A stretch of DNA of 64,000 bases from Exiguobacterium aurantiacum (lineage in GTDB: Bacteria; Bacillota; Bacilli; Exiguobacteriales; Exiguobacteriaceae), in contig NZ_CP101462.1 of NCBI RefSeq assembly GCF_024362205.1, forward strand, positions 2,198,501 through 2,262,500. The letters run 5' to 3'. Each line of letters begins with the position of its first letter. Within the stretch, counting starts at the first letter, position 1. Below are positions 9,298 through 16,963 of the stretch, piece by piece. Both the position numbers and the translations under genes were made by a program. Under the pieces are notes generated by a model, which saw only the letters and a program-made list of their open reading frames with translations, had not been told where the DNA came from and ran no database searches.

Positions 9298-9669
9298 TTA
9301 TTTTTGTTCCCAGGCAATCATACCGCCCGAAACATCATAAATTTCAGTGTAGCCACGTTGTTTCAACAGTTGTGCTGCTTGGGCACTTCGATTTCCGCTC
9401 CGGCAGATGACATAGATCGGTTCATCTTTCGGATAAGGTAGTTCGGTTTCATTTAATGAAGAAAGTGGTGCGTTCACCGCTCCTTCGATATGCCCCCCCT
9501 CGTATTCATCCACTTCTCGGACGTCTAACAAGGTTATTTCTTCGTTTTCCAATCTGTTTTGTAGTGTTTCAACGTCAATTTTTGTGATTTCACTCTCTTC
9601 GGACGTGAAAAGAACGATTCCGATCGTCGTCAGCACCAAAATCGATAAAATCAGCATTAATTTCTTCAA
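9298..9669 (-). CDS. membrane-anchored single-domain rhodanese
   Basis: 123 aa: an N-terminal signal anchor (residues 4-22, no cleavage or lipobox visible) followed by one rhodanese domain. Seen: LLDVREVDEYEGGHI and the catalytic Cys in VICRSGNRSA. The domain should face the outside, so it may accept sulfane sulfur at the cell surface. First gene of the leftward arm of the sulfur module; its promoter shares an operator with the rightward arm. Confidence 0.85.
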   Translation of the reverse strand: MKKLMLILSILVLTTIGIVLFTSEESEITKIDVETLQNRLENEEITLLDVREVDEYEGGHIEGAVNAPLSSLNETELPYPKDEPIYVICRSGNRSAQAAQLLKQRGYTEIYDVSGGMIAWEQK

Positions 9670-9692
9670 TTTTCGACCTCCGATTCTTTTTC

Positions 9693-9730
9693 TTGCATTC
9701 AGTATACCTCAGGGGGTATATTAAAAACAA
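9693..9730. promoter_or_regulatory. overlapping divergent promoters of the sulfur module
   Basis: Rightward: -35 TTGCAT (9693-9698), 18-bp spacer, -10 TATATT (9717-9722). Leftward: -35 TTGTTT (complement of 9725-9730), 18-bp spacer, -10 TATACT (complement of 9701-9706). The two promoters occupy the same DNA face to face, so one bound repressor would close both. Confidence 0.6.
9703..9720. promoter_or_regulatory. CstR/CsoR-like operator
   Basis: TATACC, six bases, GGTATA, with a G run across the centre. This resembles the CstR/CsoR-family operator (ATACC and GGTAT half sites around a G/C core). It overlaps both -10 elements of the divergent promoters. The neighbouring genes are homologues of the CstR-controlled persulfide genes of Staphylococcus. 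The repressor gene itself is not in this window. Confidence 0.6.
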
Positions 9731-9782
9731 CGAAAGAAACTCACTTCAAAAATTCTACAATCACAAAGGAGATCAATGACTC

Positions 9783-10079
9783 ATGAAAACCATTTCGACA
9801 ACTGAACTAGAAACGTTGCTTCAATCTGATGAGACGCTCAATTTGATTGACGTTCGGGAGACAGACGAATTTGCAGGTGGGCACATCAAGCAAGCGAAAA
9901 ACGTTCCCCTCTCTGAATTCGGTGCGAAAGTCGATGAGCTCGATCGTTCGAAACCGATTCACGTCATCTGTGCAGCAGGCGGACGAAGCATGAACGCTTC
10001 GGCTTACCTCGATTCACTCGGCTTCGATGTCATCAACGTCGATGGCGGCATGATGAGCTGGACGGGCGAAACAGTCTAA
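9783..10079 (+). CDS. cytosolic single-domain rhodanese
   Basis: 98 aa forming one rhodanese domain with no signal or anchor. Seen: NLIDVRETDEFAGGHI and the active-site Cys in VICAAGGRSMNA. First gene of the rightward arm, 69 nt before the persulfide dioxygenase gene. In cst-type loci small rhodaneses or TusA-like domains shuttle persulfide; that role fits but is inferred. Confidence 0.85.
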   Translation: MKTISTTELETLLQSDETLNLIDVRETDEFAGGHIKQAKNVPLSEFGAKVDELDRSKPIHVICAAGGRSMNASAYLDSLGFDVINVDGGMMSWTGETV

Positions 10080-10148
10080 CAATCTTCTATATATAAATCT
10101 CAACAACCACATTCGTTTACAGTCAATTAATCTTAGGGGGTACTTTAC

Positions 10149-11549
10149 ATGTTATTACGTTATTTCTATGATCAAAAATTAGCACAAGCATCTTACATGG
10201 TCGGTTGCCAAATGACCGGCGAAGCCGTCGTCATCGACCCGGCCCGCAACATCACACCGTATCTTCAAGAAGCTGAAAAAGAAGGCATGAAAATCGTCGC
10301 GACGGCTGAGACTCACATCCATGCCGACTTCGTCTCAGGTTCACTCGAGCTTGCGAAACGTACCGGTTCAACGGCTTACCTATCAGACGAAGGCGACGCG
10401 TCATGGAAATATGCGTTCGCGAAAGACATCGACTCAAAACTCGTCAAAGATGGCGACACGTTCAAAGTCGGTAACGTCACACTCGAAGTCATGCACACAC
10501 CAGGTCACACGCCAGAACATATCTCGTTCTTGCTTTACGACCGGAACCAGACACAACCAATGGGGATCTTCACAGGCGACTTCGTTTTCGTCGGCGACAT
10601 CGGTCGTCCTGACCTGCTCGAAGAAGCAGCCGGTGTGAAAGGAACGACAGCCATCGGTGCCGAGCAAATGTTCGACTCACTCAAGAAGTTCAAAAATCTT
10701 CCTGACTTCGTTCAAGTTTGGCCGGGCCATGGTGCCGGAAGTGCTTGCGGGAAAGCGCTCGGCGCCATCCCGACATCGACGGTCGGCTACGAAAAAGCGA
10801 CGAACTGGGCGCTTCAAATGACAGACAAAGATGCGTTCATCAAAGAGTTGACGACGGACCAGCCAGAACCGCCGAACTACTTCGCGATGATGAAAAAAGT
10901 GAACAAAGAAGGCATCCAAGTGACGAACATGATCGCTCGTCCGGAAGTCGTCGGCTCGGACCGCCTCGACACGCTCGTCGAAGAGACACAAGTCGTCGAT
11001 ACGCGTAAAGGGGAAGAGTTTGCCAAAGGACACGTCCCAGGCACAATCAACATCCCATACAACACGAAATTCGTCTCATGGGCCGGCTGGCTCGTCAACT
11101 TTGACAAAGACATCACGCTCATCGCGAGCGCGGAAGACGTCGATCAAGTGCAGACGGACTTCCAATCAATCGGTCTCGATCGTCTCCGCTTTGTCGTCCC
11201 AGTCGAAGAGCTCGGTCAAGAGCTATTGACGGAAACGTACACGGACGTGACAGCGGAACAAGCGATCGAGTCTGCTGAAAAAGGTGACGTCTTCGTTCTC
11301 GACGTCCGGAATGCGACAGAATGGAACGCGAGCCACTACGAGAAAGCCGAACGTATCCTACTCGGTAAACTGGCACGCGACCATGAAGGTCTTCCGACAG
11401 ATCAAACGATTGCCGTTCACTGTGCGTCAGGCGTCCGTTCACGGATGGCTGCGAGTGTACTACAATCACTCGGCTACAAGGATATCCAAAACATCCTCGG
11501 TGGCTACGGTGCGATGAAGACCGTCCTCAATGCAGAACAAATCGGCTAA
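10149..11549 (+). CDS. cstB: persulfide dioxygenase-rhodanese fusion (CstB-like)
   Basis: 466 aa. Residues 1 to about 240 form a metallo-beta-lactamase-fold persulfide dioxygenase with ETHIHADFVSG, HTPGHTPEHI, TGDFVFVGDIGRPD and WPGHGAGSACGK, the non-haem iron ligand set of this family. A degenerate rhodanese-like segment follows (about 265-350, QVVDTRKGEEFAKGHV, no catalytic Cys), then a complete rhodanese with Cys in VHCASGVRSRMA near residue 430. This layout is that of CstB, which oxidises persulfide to sulfite/thiosulfate. An AGGGGG site precedes the ATG. The length is close to staphylococcal CstB. Confidence 0.9.
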   Translation: MLLRYFYDQKLAQASYMVGCQMTGEAVVIDPARNITPYLQEAEKEGMKIVATAETHIHADFVSGSLELAKRTGSTAYLSDEGDASWKYAFAKDIDSKLVKDGDTFKVGNVTLEVMHTPGHTPEHISFLLYDRNQTQPMGIFTGDFVFVGDIGRPDLLEEAAGVKGTTAIGAEQMFDSLKKFKNLPDFVQVWPGHGAGSACGKALGAIPTSTVGYEKATNWALQMTDKDAFIKELTTDQPEPPNYFAMMKKVNKEGIQVTNMIARPEVVGSDRLDTLVEETQVVDTRKGEEFAKGHVPGTINIPYNTKFVSWAGWLVNFDKDITLIASAEDVDQVQTDFQSIGLDRLRFVVPVEELGQELLTETYTDVTAEQAIESAEKGDVFVLDVRNATEWNASHYEKAERILLGKLARDHEGLPTDQTIAVHCASGVRSRMAASVLQSLGYKDIQNILGGYGAMKTVLNAEQIG

Positions 11550-11568
11550 TGCTATACTACAAACAAAG

Positions 11569-11597
11569 AAAGCGCCCACTCGTCTGGGCGCTTTTTC
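11569..11597 (+). terminator. rho-independent terminator after cstB
   Basis: AGCGCCCA/TGGGCGCT stem (11571-11578 and 11585-11592) followed by T5. The next gene starts only 16 nt further on, so some readthrough may feed it. Confidence 0.85.
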
Positions 11598-11612
11598 TCT
11601 AGGAGGGATTGT

Positions 11613-12734
11613 TTGATCGCCATCGGTCCATTGAACGTTCGACTCGATTTACTGGCTATGATGGCCAGCCTGCTCATTCTCTACATCGGTTTCAAAAAAA
11701 TCGGCTTGTCGGAAAAAGAACGCGACGCCGTCCTCGGCACATGGTTTGCCGGCTTTCTCGCTTGGAAAGGGAGCGCGATCGTCCTCGGTCTCGCGTCGAC
11801 CGGTAGTTTGGCCTTCTCCCTTTATGCGACCGGAGGCACGTGGTCACTCCTCATCGCCGCTGGTGTGATTGCATTCTTCGTCTACCGGCTTGATGCTCAC
11901 CTTCGCGGCTATTGGTTGTTCTCGGCCTTGTTCCTTTGGTTTGCGATGACGCTCGTCGTCCCGAAATATGGGATGCTCCCGCTGCTTTCATCGCCGCAAC
12001 CGCTCCATCTCTATATGGCCGTCCTCATCTCCTTGCTGCTCATCGCGACGTGGCGCTGGATGCGGATACCGACGCTCGGGGCGCTGCTTTGGACCGTGGT
12101 CGGTGCCATAGCGATTTGGTCGGTCGGGTCGCTTGTGACCGATACGTTCAAGTTGTGGTGGCTCATTCCGTTCTTTTTTCTAATCGCCGTCGCCACATAT
12201 GTAGCGCGGCCATCTCAAAAGGCGGTCCAATATGGACTCGGTCTCATCGTCGTGCTCGCCGTCATCAACGCGAGCTTACCGGACGAGACACCACGGCTCG
12301 AGGCCGACTCGTCCCAGACTGGATTGAATATCGGTCAAGTCCCGCCAAACTTTGAATTGAAGCGAACGGATGGGACGACTTTCAACTTGAGTGAGTTACG
12401 CGGCGAACGGATCGTCGTCAACTTCTGGGCGTCATGGTGCCCGCCATGCCGGGCGGAGATGCCGGACATGGCCAAGTTTGCCCGTGAACAAGACGATGTG
12501 ACCATCGTCGCCGTCAATACGACGACGAGCGAACGAGATGTCGAGGATGCGCGGACGTTCGTCGCCCCATATGAAGATGCGTTCAAGGTCGTCTATGACG
12601 AGGAAGGGATTGTCGGAAACGCCTATCGGATCCAAGCGATGCCGACGACGTACGTCCTCGATGAAAATGGAATCATCGTCGCCAAGCAGTTCGGCGCGAT
12701 CGACCACGCCTGGCTCAAAGCGCAGACAAACTGA
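11613..12734 (+). CDS. polytopic membrane domain fused to TlpA-like thioredoxin
   Basis: 373 aa from a TTG start placed by AGGAGGG five bases upstream; no ATG is available. Residues 1 to about 220 are strongly hydrophobic with some seven to eight spans, of no family I recognise. The remainder is a TlpA/ResA-type thioredoxin domain with GQVPPNFELKRTDG, the redox motif WCPPC and the cis-Pro loop AMPTTYV. The fusion would place a thiol-disulfide reductase at the outer face of the membrane, supplied with electrons by its own membrane part. It lies just downstream of the persulfide genes. Confidence 0.75.
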   Translation: MIAIGPLNVRLDLLAMMASLLILYIGFKKIGLSEKERDAVLGTWFAGFLAWKGSAIVLGLASTGSLAFSLYATGGTWSLLIAAGVIAFFVYRLDAHLRGYWLFSALFLWFAMTLVVPKYGMLPLLSSPQPLHLYMAVLISLLLIATWRWMRIPTLGALLWTVVGAIAIWSVGSLVTDTFKLWWLIPFFFLIAVATYVARPSQKAVQYGLGLIVVLAVINASLPDETPRLEADSSQTGLNIGQVPPNFELKRTDGTTFNLSELRGERIVVNFWASWCPPCRAEMPDMAKFAREQDDVTIVAVNTTTSERDVEDARTFVAPYEDAFKVVYDEEGIVGNAYRIQAMPTTYVLDENGIIVAKQFGAIDHAWLKAQTN

Positions 12735-12784
12735 AAATAAAGGAGCGACTTTCTCTCGATTGAGAATAGCCGCTCCTTTATTTG
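12734..12784. terminator. terminator hairpin between convergent genes
   Basis: AAATAAAGGAGCG and CGCTCCTTTATTT pair with an inner TCTC/GAGA stem. A/T tails on both sides allow use in both directions. Confidence 0.75.
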
Positions 12785-12797
12785 TCTCGCCGGTAAT

Positions 12798-13277
12798 TCA
12801 ACTCGTCTTTTTTTCGTAAGCTTCAAATTCTTTCGATCCTCGTTTTGGAGGTTGTGAGTCTTGTTGCATGGATAACCACCCTACTAGACCGGTGACAAGA
12901 GAGAACAGAAGGATTCCCAGTTGAGAAATCGACACAGATGTCATCAAGCTATCAATGAGGTTTAATATGAGGAATGGACTAGCGATCTGAAAGAACAAGG
13001 CTAACACCCCTGTATGTGATTGGATGATATCGAGACTCGTCAACGCCTTCAAGAAGGAAGATAGAAACAAGTTGGTCGGAATCTCTGAAATTCCATATAC
13101 GATGAAGAAGAGTAATAGACTCCGCAACGATTCATACTGTAGACCAAGTATCTTCAAGATAAAAAATTCAAGAGATGTAAACACAATCAATATGATGGAA
13201 ACAATCATCGTACAAATCAATAAGGGTTTGATTCTTTTAATCGTGATTAACCCCCTTCTGCTTAGACGGCGTGTCAA
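12798..13277 (-). CDS. YrvL-like four-span membrane protein with uncertain start
   Basis: Up to 159 codons with four hydrophobic segments and a charged, lysine-rich tail; size and layout suggest the YrvL family of small regulatory membrane proteins, not proven. The only in-frame canonical start ahead of the first span is a TTG at 13277, but that TTG sits inside the preceding terminator hairpin and has no ribosome-binding site. A good site (AAGGGGG) lies downstream, followed by TTA ATC ACG ATT with no ATG, GTG or TTG. The gene is clearly richer in A/T than its neighbours. It may use a rare start or be recently inactivated. Confidence 0.5.
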   Translation of the reverse strand: MTRRLSRRGLITIKRIKPLLICTMIVSIILIVFTSLEFFILKILGLQYESLRSLLLFFIVYGISEIPTNLFLSSFLKALTSLDIIQSHTGVLALFFQIASPFLILNLIDSLMTSVSISQLGILLFSLVTGLVGWLSMQQDSQPPKRGSKEFEAYEKKTS

Positions 13278-13310
13278 AACTAAAAACCGCCTGCGCGGTT
13301 CTTAGTTTTG
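13275..13310 (-). terminator. long perfect terminator of the nitroreductase gene
   Basis: On the minus strand CAAAACTAA, AACCGC, a GCAG loop, GCGGTT and TTAGTTTTG form an almost perfect 16-bp hairpin that includes the stop codon of the nitroreductase gene. Confidence 0.8.
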
Positions 13311-14054
13311 CTTTAAATAACCTTGTGTCTTTAGGAAGTCCTTTACATCGAGCCGGGTCGGTTTCGACAACATCCGTCCCATCTGTCCTGTCCACGTGTC
13401 ACTTCGTTGGTTCGACCCGCGTGCCGCGTAGTAATCGTGAATCGTCGCATCATACGCATCGAGTTCTTGTTTCAGTTGCTCGGCGTCTGCGACGTACGTG
13501 TTCTCGTGATAAATATGTTCGAGCGGGAGACGCGGTTTCTGCCCTTCGACATGTTCCGGGACACCGACGGCAAGTCCGAATAGCGGCAAAACCCGCTCCG
13601 GCAGTCCGAGCAGTTCCTTCACGGCGAACATATCATTGCGAATCCCACCGATGTAACAAATGCCGAGGCCCATCGATTCGGCGGCCACGACGGCATTTTG
13701 CGAAGCGAGCGCGGCATCGATGACCGCTACGAGCAACTTCTCGTCCGTCTCGAGCGTCGCGTTCACTTCGGCTTCCCGCAGTTCCCCGATCAACTCATGT
13801 CGATACAGGTCGGCGCAGAAGACGAAGAAGTGACCGTTGTCGATGACGTATTGCTGGTTACCGGCGATCTCGGCTAGCCGTGCTTTCTTCTCCGGGTCGG
13901 TCACCCCGATGATGGAATAGGCTTGGATGAAGCTTGACGTCGAAGCGCGCTGGGCACTCTCGACGATGAGTCTGATTTGTTCGTCGGTCAACGTCTCATC
14001 CGTGAATGAACGGACGGAGCGGTGATTCAGTAGTGTGTCGATAACTTGGTTCAT
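13302..14054 (-). CDS. NADPH-dependent nitro/flavin reductase (NfsA/NfrA type)
   Basis: FMN oxidoreductase of 250 aa, the usual length of the NfsA/NfrA group. Seen: N-terminal NHRSVRSFTDETL with the FMN-binding HRSVR, ASTSSFIQAYSIIG, AAESMGLGICYIGGIRND, and LPLFGLAVGVPE. It is expected to reduce nitroaromatics, quinones or flavins with NADPH and often belongs to thiol or redox stress regulons. A GGGGGG site precedes the ATG. Monocistronic, ending in a strong hairpin. Confidence 0.88.
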   Translation of the reverse strand: MNQVIDTLLNHRSVRSFTDETLTDEQIRLIVESAQRASTSSFIQAYSIIGVTDPEKKARLAEIAGNQQYVIDNGHFFVFCADLYRHELIGELREAEVNATLETDEKLLVAVIDAALASQNAVVAAESMGLGICYIGGIRNDMFAVKELLGLPERVLPLFGLAVGVPEHVEGQKPRLPLEHIYHENTYVADAEQLKQELDAYDATIHDYYAARGSNQRSDTWTGQMGRMLSKPTRLDVKDFLKTQGYLKQN

Positions 14055-14143
14055 GTAGCATCCCCCCTTTTTCTTATCTTGGCATATGGAAGGGCTCGGG
14101 ACAATTTTTGAGGTTCAGCCAACTCTCATCCTTATGAGAATGC

Positions 14144-14178
14144 AAACAAAAACAGAGATGCATTTATGCATCTCTGTT
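14144..14178 (-). terminator. rho-independent terminator of katA
   Basis: Minus-strand AACAGAGATGCA pairs with TGCATCTCTGTT, followed by a T-rich tail. Confidence 0.88.
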
Positions 14179-14186
14179 GGAATAAT

Positions 14187-15656
14187 TTATTCCGTCACTT
14201 GACTCAAGAACGGCGTGATATCGACATTCAATTCTTTCGAGAGACGCGCGCCGAGGTCACGGTCGGCCCGGTAGAAGTTACAAATCAAGAGCAGCACCGT
14301 ATTCTCATGGCGGACTTCTTTAATGTGCGCCACCAAGTTGTTCACGAGCGCCGTCTTCTCTTCTTCCGAGTAACGACGGTACACTTCGCCCGCTTGACCG
14401 AAGTCGTTCGTCTTCTCGATTTTTTGACGTCCGGCTACGCCTGAGAGCGGTTGTTCCGTCTCGATATAAGCCGCGTCCGGTTTCGGTGCGTCCTCATAGC
14501 GGTTCGGTTCATAGTTGACCGGGCTCGTCTGTTGTTTGAACGGCATCGCCCCGTCACGTTGGTTGTTCGATACTTGTGCAAACGGGCAGTTGATCGGAAG
14601 TTGAAGATAGTTCGCCCCGATGCGGTAACGTTGCGTGTCCGAATAGGAGAACAAGCGGCCTTGGAGCATCTTGTCTTCAGACGGTTGGATCCCAGGAACG
14701 AGCACGCCCGGGTTGAAGCCGACCGATTCCGTCTCGGCGAAGTAGTTGTCGACGTTCTTGTTGAGTCTCATCGTCCCGACGAGCTGATACGGAATGACGT
14801 CTTCGAACCAGTCTTTCGTCGCGTCGAGCGGGTCGAAGTCGAAGTTGTCCATATCGGCCGGATCGAGGATTTGGACGTAGAGGTCCCACTCCGGGAAGTC
14901 GCCTTCTTCGATGGCGTTGAACAAGTCGCGTGTCGCATGGTTGAAGTCTTCGGCTTGTACTTTCGCCGCTTCATCCATCGACAAGTTTTTAACACCTTGT
15001 TTCGGGACCCAACGGAGTTTTATGTACACCGTGTTTCCGTATTCGTTGACCCATTTGAACGAGTGGACCGATGAACCGCGCATATGACGGTATGAGGCTG
15101 GAATTCCTTCATCGCTGAACAAGTGGATGAGCATGCTCGTCGATTCCGGTGTGAGCGACATGAAGTCGAAGAAACGGTCCGGGTCTTGCAGGTTCGTGCG
15201 TGGGTCTGGTTTGAGCGAGTGGATCACGTCTGGGAATTTGATGGCGTCACGGATGAAGAAGACAGGCAAGTTGTTTCCAACGAAGTCGTAGTTTCCTTCT
15301 TCTGTATAAAATTTGACCGAGAATCCACGTGGGTCACGAAGCGTCTCCGGTGAGCCGAGGCCATGAATAACGGTTGAGAAGCGGGCGAAGATTGGTGTCT
15401 CTTGTCCTTCTTCCTGCAAAAATTTGGCTTTTGTATATCGTTTCATGCTATTTTTAACTTTGAAGACACCGTGGGCTCCGGCACCCCGGGCATGAACGAC
15501 CCGTTCCGGCACGCGCTCACGGTCAAAGTGGGCGAGTTTCTCAATTAACTGATAATCTTCGAGAAGCGTCGGGCCGCGGCGACCCGCTGTGATGGAGTTG
15601 GCGTTGTCCCCGATTGGAACGCCTTGGTTAGTAGTTAGATGACGGTGTTGATCCAT
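14187..15656 (-). CDS. katA: haem catalase (monofunctional)
   Basis: Disproportionates hydrogen peroxide in the cytosol. 489 aa, typical small-subunit catalase. Catalytic His55 lies in RVVHARGAGAHG, the distal Asn in FVGNNLPVFFIRD, and the haem-ligand Tyr in RLFSYSDTQRYRIG. The protein begins with MDQHRHLTTNQGVPIGDN. AGGAGGC stands just ahead of the ATG. Upstream AT-rich palindromes resemble PerR boxes, which fits peroxide induction. Confidence 0.96.
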   Translation of the reverse strand: MDQHRHLTTNQGVPIGDNANSITAGRRGPTLLEDYQLIEKLAHFDRERVPERVVHARGAGAHGVFKVKNSMKRYTKAKFLQEEGQETPIFARFSTVIHGLGSPETLRDPRGFSVKFYTEEGNYDFVGNNLPVFFIRDAIKFPDVIHSLKPDPRTNLQDPDRFFDFMSLTPESTSMLIHLFSDEGIPASYRHMRGSSVHSFKWVNEYGNTVYIKLRWVPKQGVKNLSMDEAAKVQAEDFNHATRDLFNAIEEGDFPEWDLYVQILDPADMDNFDFDPLDATKDWFEDVIPYQLVGTMRLNKNVDNYFAETESVGFNPGVLVPGIQPSEDKMLQGRLFSYSDTQRYRIGANYLQLPINCPFAQVSNNQRDGAMPFKQQTSPVNYEPNRYEDAPKPDAAYIETEQPLSGVAGRQKIEKTNDFGQAGEVYRRYSEEEKTALVNNLVAHIKEVRHENTVLLLICNFYRADRDLGARLSKELNVDITPFLSQVTE

Positions 15657-15670
15657 TAATATAGCCTCCT

Positions 15671-15725
15671 CTTAATAATCATTATTACAAGATTAATAAT
15701 ATTAAAAGATAATAATTATTACAAA
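15671..15725 (-). promoter_or_regulatory. katA promoter with PerR-like boxes
   Basis: Minus-strand -35 TTGTAA (15719-15724) and -10 TATTAT (15696-15701) are 17 bp apart. Three palindromes cover it: TAATAATCATTATTA (15673-15687), TTAATAATATTAA (15693-15705) and TAATAATTATTA (15710-15721). The first matches the PerR 7-1-7 box TTATAATNATTATAA except for one symmetrical pair. Confidence 0.6.
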
Positions 15726-15752
15726 TAAAACGCTCGAGTAAAACTCGGGCGT
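15723..15752 (-). terminator. rho-independent terminator of the membrane protein gene
   Basis: Minus-strand ACGCCCGAGT/ACTCGAGCGT with a TTT loop and a TTTTATTT tail. It lies next to the katA promoter and insulates it. Confidence 0.8.
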
Positions 15753-15766
15753 TTTTAAAATCGCTT

Positions 15767-16348
15767 TCAGTTTTTACGTTTCTTGTGCTGTTCTTTTCGG
15801 TGAATCTCGGTCACAAGCAAGGCCGCGATAATGCCCCCGAGTGATCCCGCGACGATATCGACCATCGTGTCATCATTCCCGTTCCCTTGCATCGTCGTGT
15901 TCAACACCAAGTCCGACGTGAATTCATACATCTCCCACAGCGCCGCCCCGGCCATCGAGAAGACAACGATATAGACAAAGACGAAGCGTTTCGGCATCTC
16001 GAGTCGGATGTCTTCATCGAGCCGTGTCAAAAAGTCAAAGCCGAGAAACGCGAGGAAGACGCCGCTCAACACGTGCAGAAACGTGTCCCACCAGCCATTC
16101 GAATATAATCCGACAATCGAGCCCAAGTATTGCGACGCGAACAAAAACAAGATATAGGCGACTTTCATCTTGGCGTCGAACTCGGTCTTGAACGTCTTCT
16201 CGAGGATGAACGGGATCAATCCCGACACGATCCCCGCACCGGCGACGCTCGCGTCGAACCACTCTCCTTCGATAATTGACGTGACGAGAATGATTGCCAT
16301 GAACAACACGAACCCGAATTCCAATAGACGTCCTCGTGTCAGTTTCAT
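15767..16348 (-). CDS. polytopic membrane protein with conserved WEMYEF and DTMVD motifs
   Basis: 193 aa from MKLTRGRLLEFG, chosen over an upstream in-frame start because GAAGG precedes it. Five or six spans; a WDTFLHVLSG segment, WEMYEF and a C-terminal NDDTMVDIVAGSLGG. This set of aspartates, histidine and glutamate at membrane borders recalls the DUF2238/YjdF family of conserved membrane proteins, an assignment by memory. Function unknown. The tail is basic (EQHKKRKN). Confidence 0.7.
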   Translation of the reverse strand: MKLTRGRLLEFGFVLFMAIILVTSIIEGEWFDASVAGAGIVSGLIPFILEKTFKTEFDAKMKVAYILFLFASQYLGSIVGLYSNGWWDTFLHVLSGVFLAFLGFDFLTRLDEDIRLEMPKRFVFVYIVVFSMAGAALWEMYEFTSDLVLNTTMQGNGNDDTMVDIVAGSLGGIIAALLVTEIHRKEQHKKRKN

Positions 16349-16502
16349 CTTTTTGCGCCTTCCTTCGTAAGAATGTCTCACCTACCCCATTCCCGTTTCA
16401 GCAAGCGTTTCAACAACACTGGCCGAAAATTCGTGCTTTTGTCGGATTCTTCTAACGGGCATATGTTCCATACTGAAAAAAACGCTTCAAGGAGGAAATC
16501 TC

Positions 16503-16916
16503 ATGCCGATTAACCCTTATCTCAATTTCAACGGCGATTGTCACGACGCCATCTTGTTTTATGCCGACGTCTTCGCCGAGCCTGCCCCAGACATCATGAC
16601 GTTCGCGGCCCAGCCGGGACCGGACGGCGAACCGGTCCCAGACGAGATGGCCGACCTTGTCCTCCACGCTCGTCTGAGCGTTCATGGCACATCGCTCATG
16701 TTTTCGGATGCGATGCCGGACGGTCCGGTCACGTTCGGGCAGAACATCACGCTCGCCGTCGTGACAGACGACCTCGACGCGATCCGTCGGGAATTCGTGG
16801 CTCTATCTGACGGCGGCCGTGTCCTCATGCCGCTCCAAGAGACGTTTTGGAGCAAGGCGTACGGCATGGTCGAAGATCGGTTTGGTGTCCAGTGGCAGTT
16901 CAGTCACGAGGCGTGA
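16503..16916 (+). CDS. VOC-superfamily protein, PhnB/YjdN-like
   Basis: 137 aa starting MPINPYLNFNGDCHDAILFY, with LHARLSVHGTSLMFSDA, NITLAVVTDD and WSKAYGMVEDRFGVQW; these are the hallmarks of the PhnB-type glyoxalase/bleomycin-resistance fold. The family has no agreed substrate. AAGGAGG lies upstream of the start. Alone between convergent hairpins. Confidence 0.82.
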   Translation: MPINPYLNFNGDCHDAILFYADVFAEPAPDIMTFAAQPGPDGEPVPDEMADLVLHARLSVHGTSLMFSDAMPDGPVTFGQNITLAVVTDDLDAIRREFVALSDGGRVLMPLQETFWSKAYGMVEDRFGVQWQFSHEA

Positions 16917-16922
16917 CCATGA

Positions 16923-16963
16923 CAAAGACCCCATCGCAAATCCGCGATGGGGTCTCGTTTATT
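16923..16963. terminator. bidirectional terminator
   Basis: GACCCCATCGC (16927-16937) pairs with GCGATGGGGTC (16944-16954). It serves the plus-strand VOC gene and the minus-strand methyltransferase that end here. Confidence 0.82.

Noticed and set aside
10080-10148. Second sulfur-stress operator before cstB
   Set aside because: The AGGGGG there is the ribosome-binding site; there is no inverted half site.
14451-15074. 207-codon plus-strand frame opposite katA
   Set aside because: Antisense shadow of catalase produced by codon bias, with no start signal.
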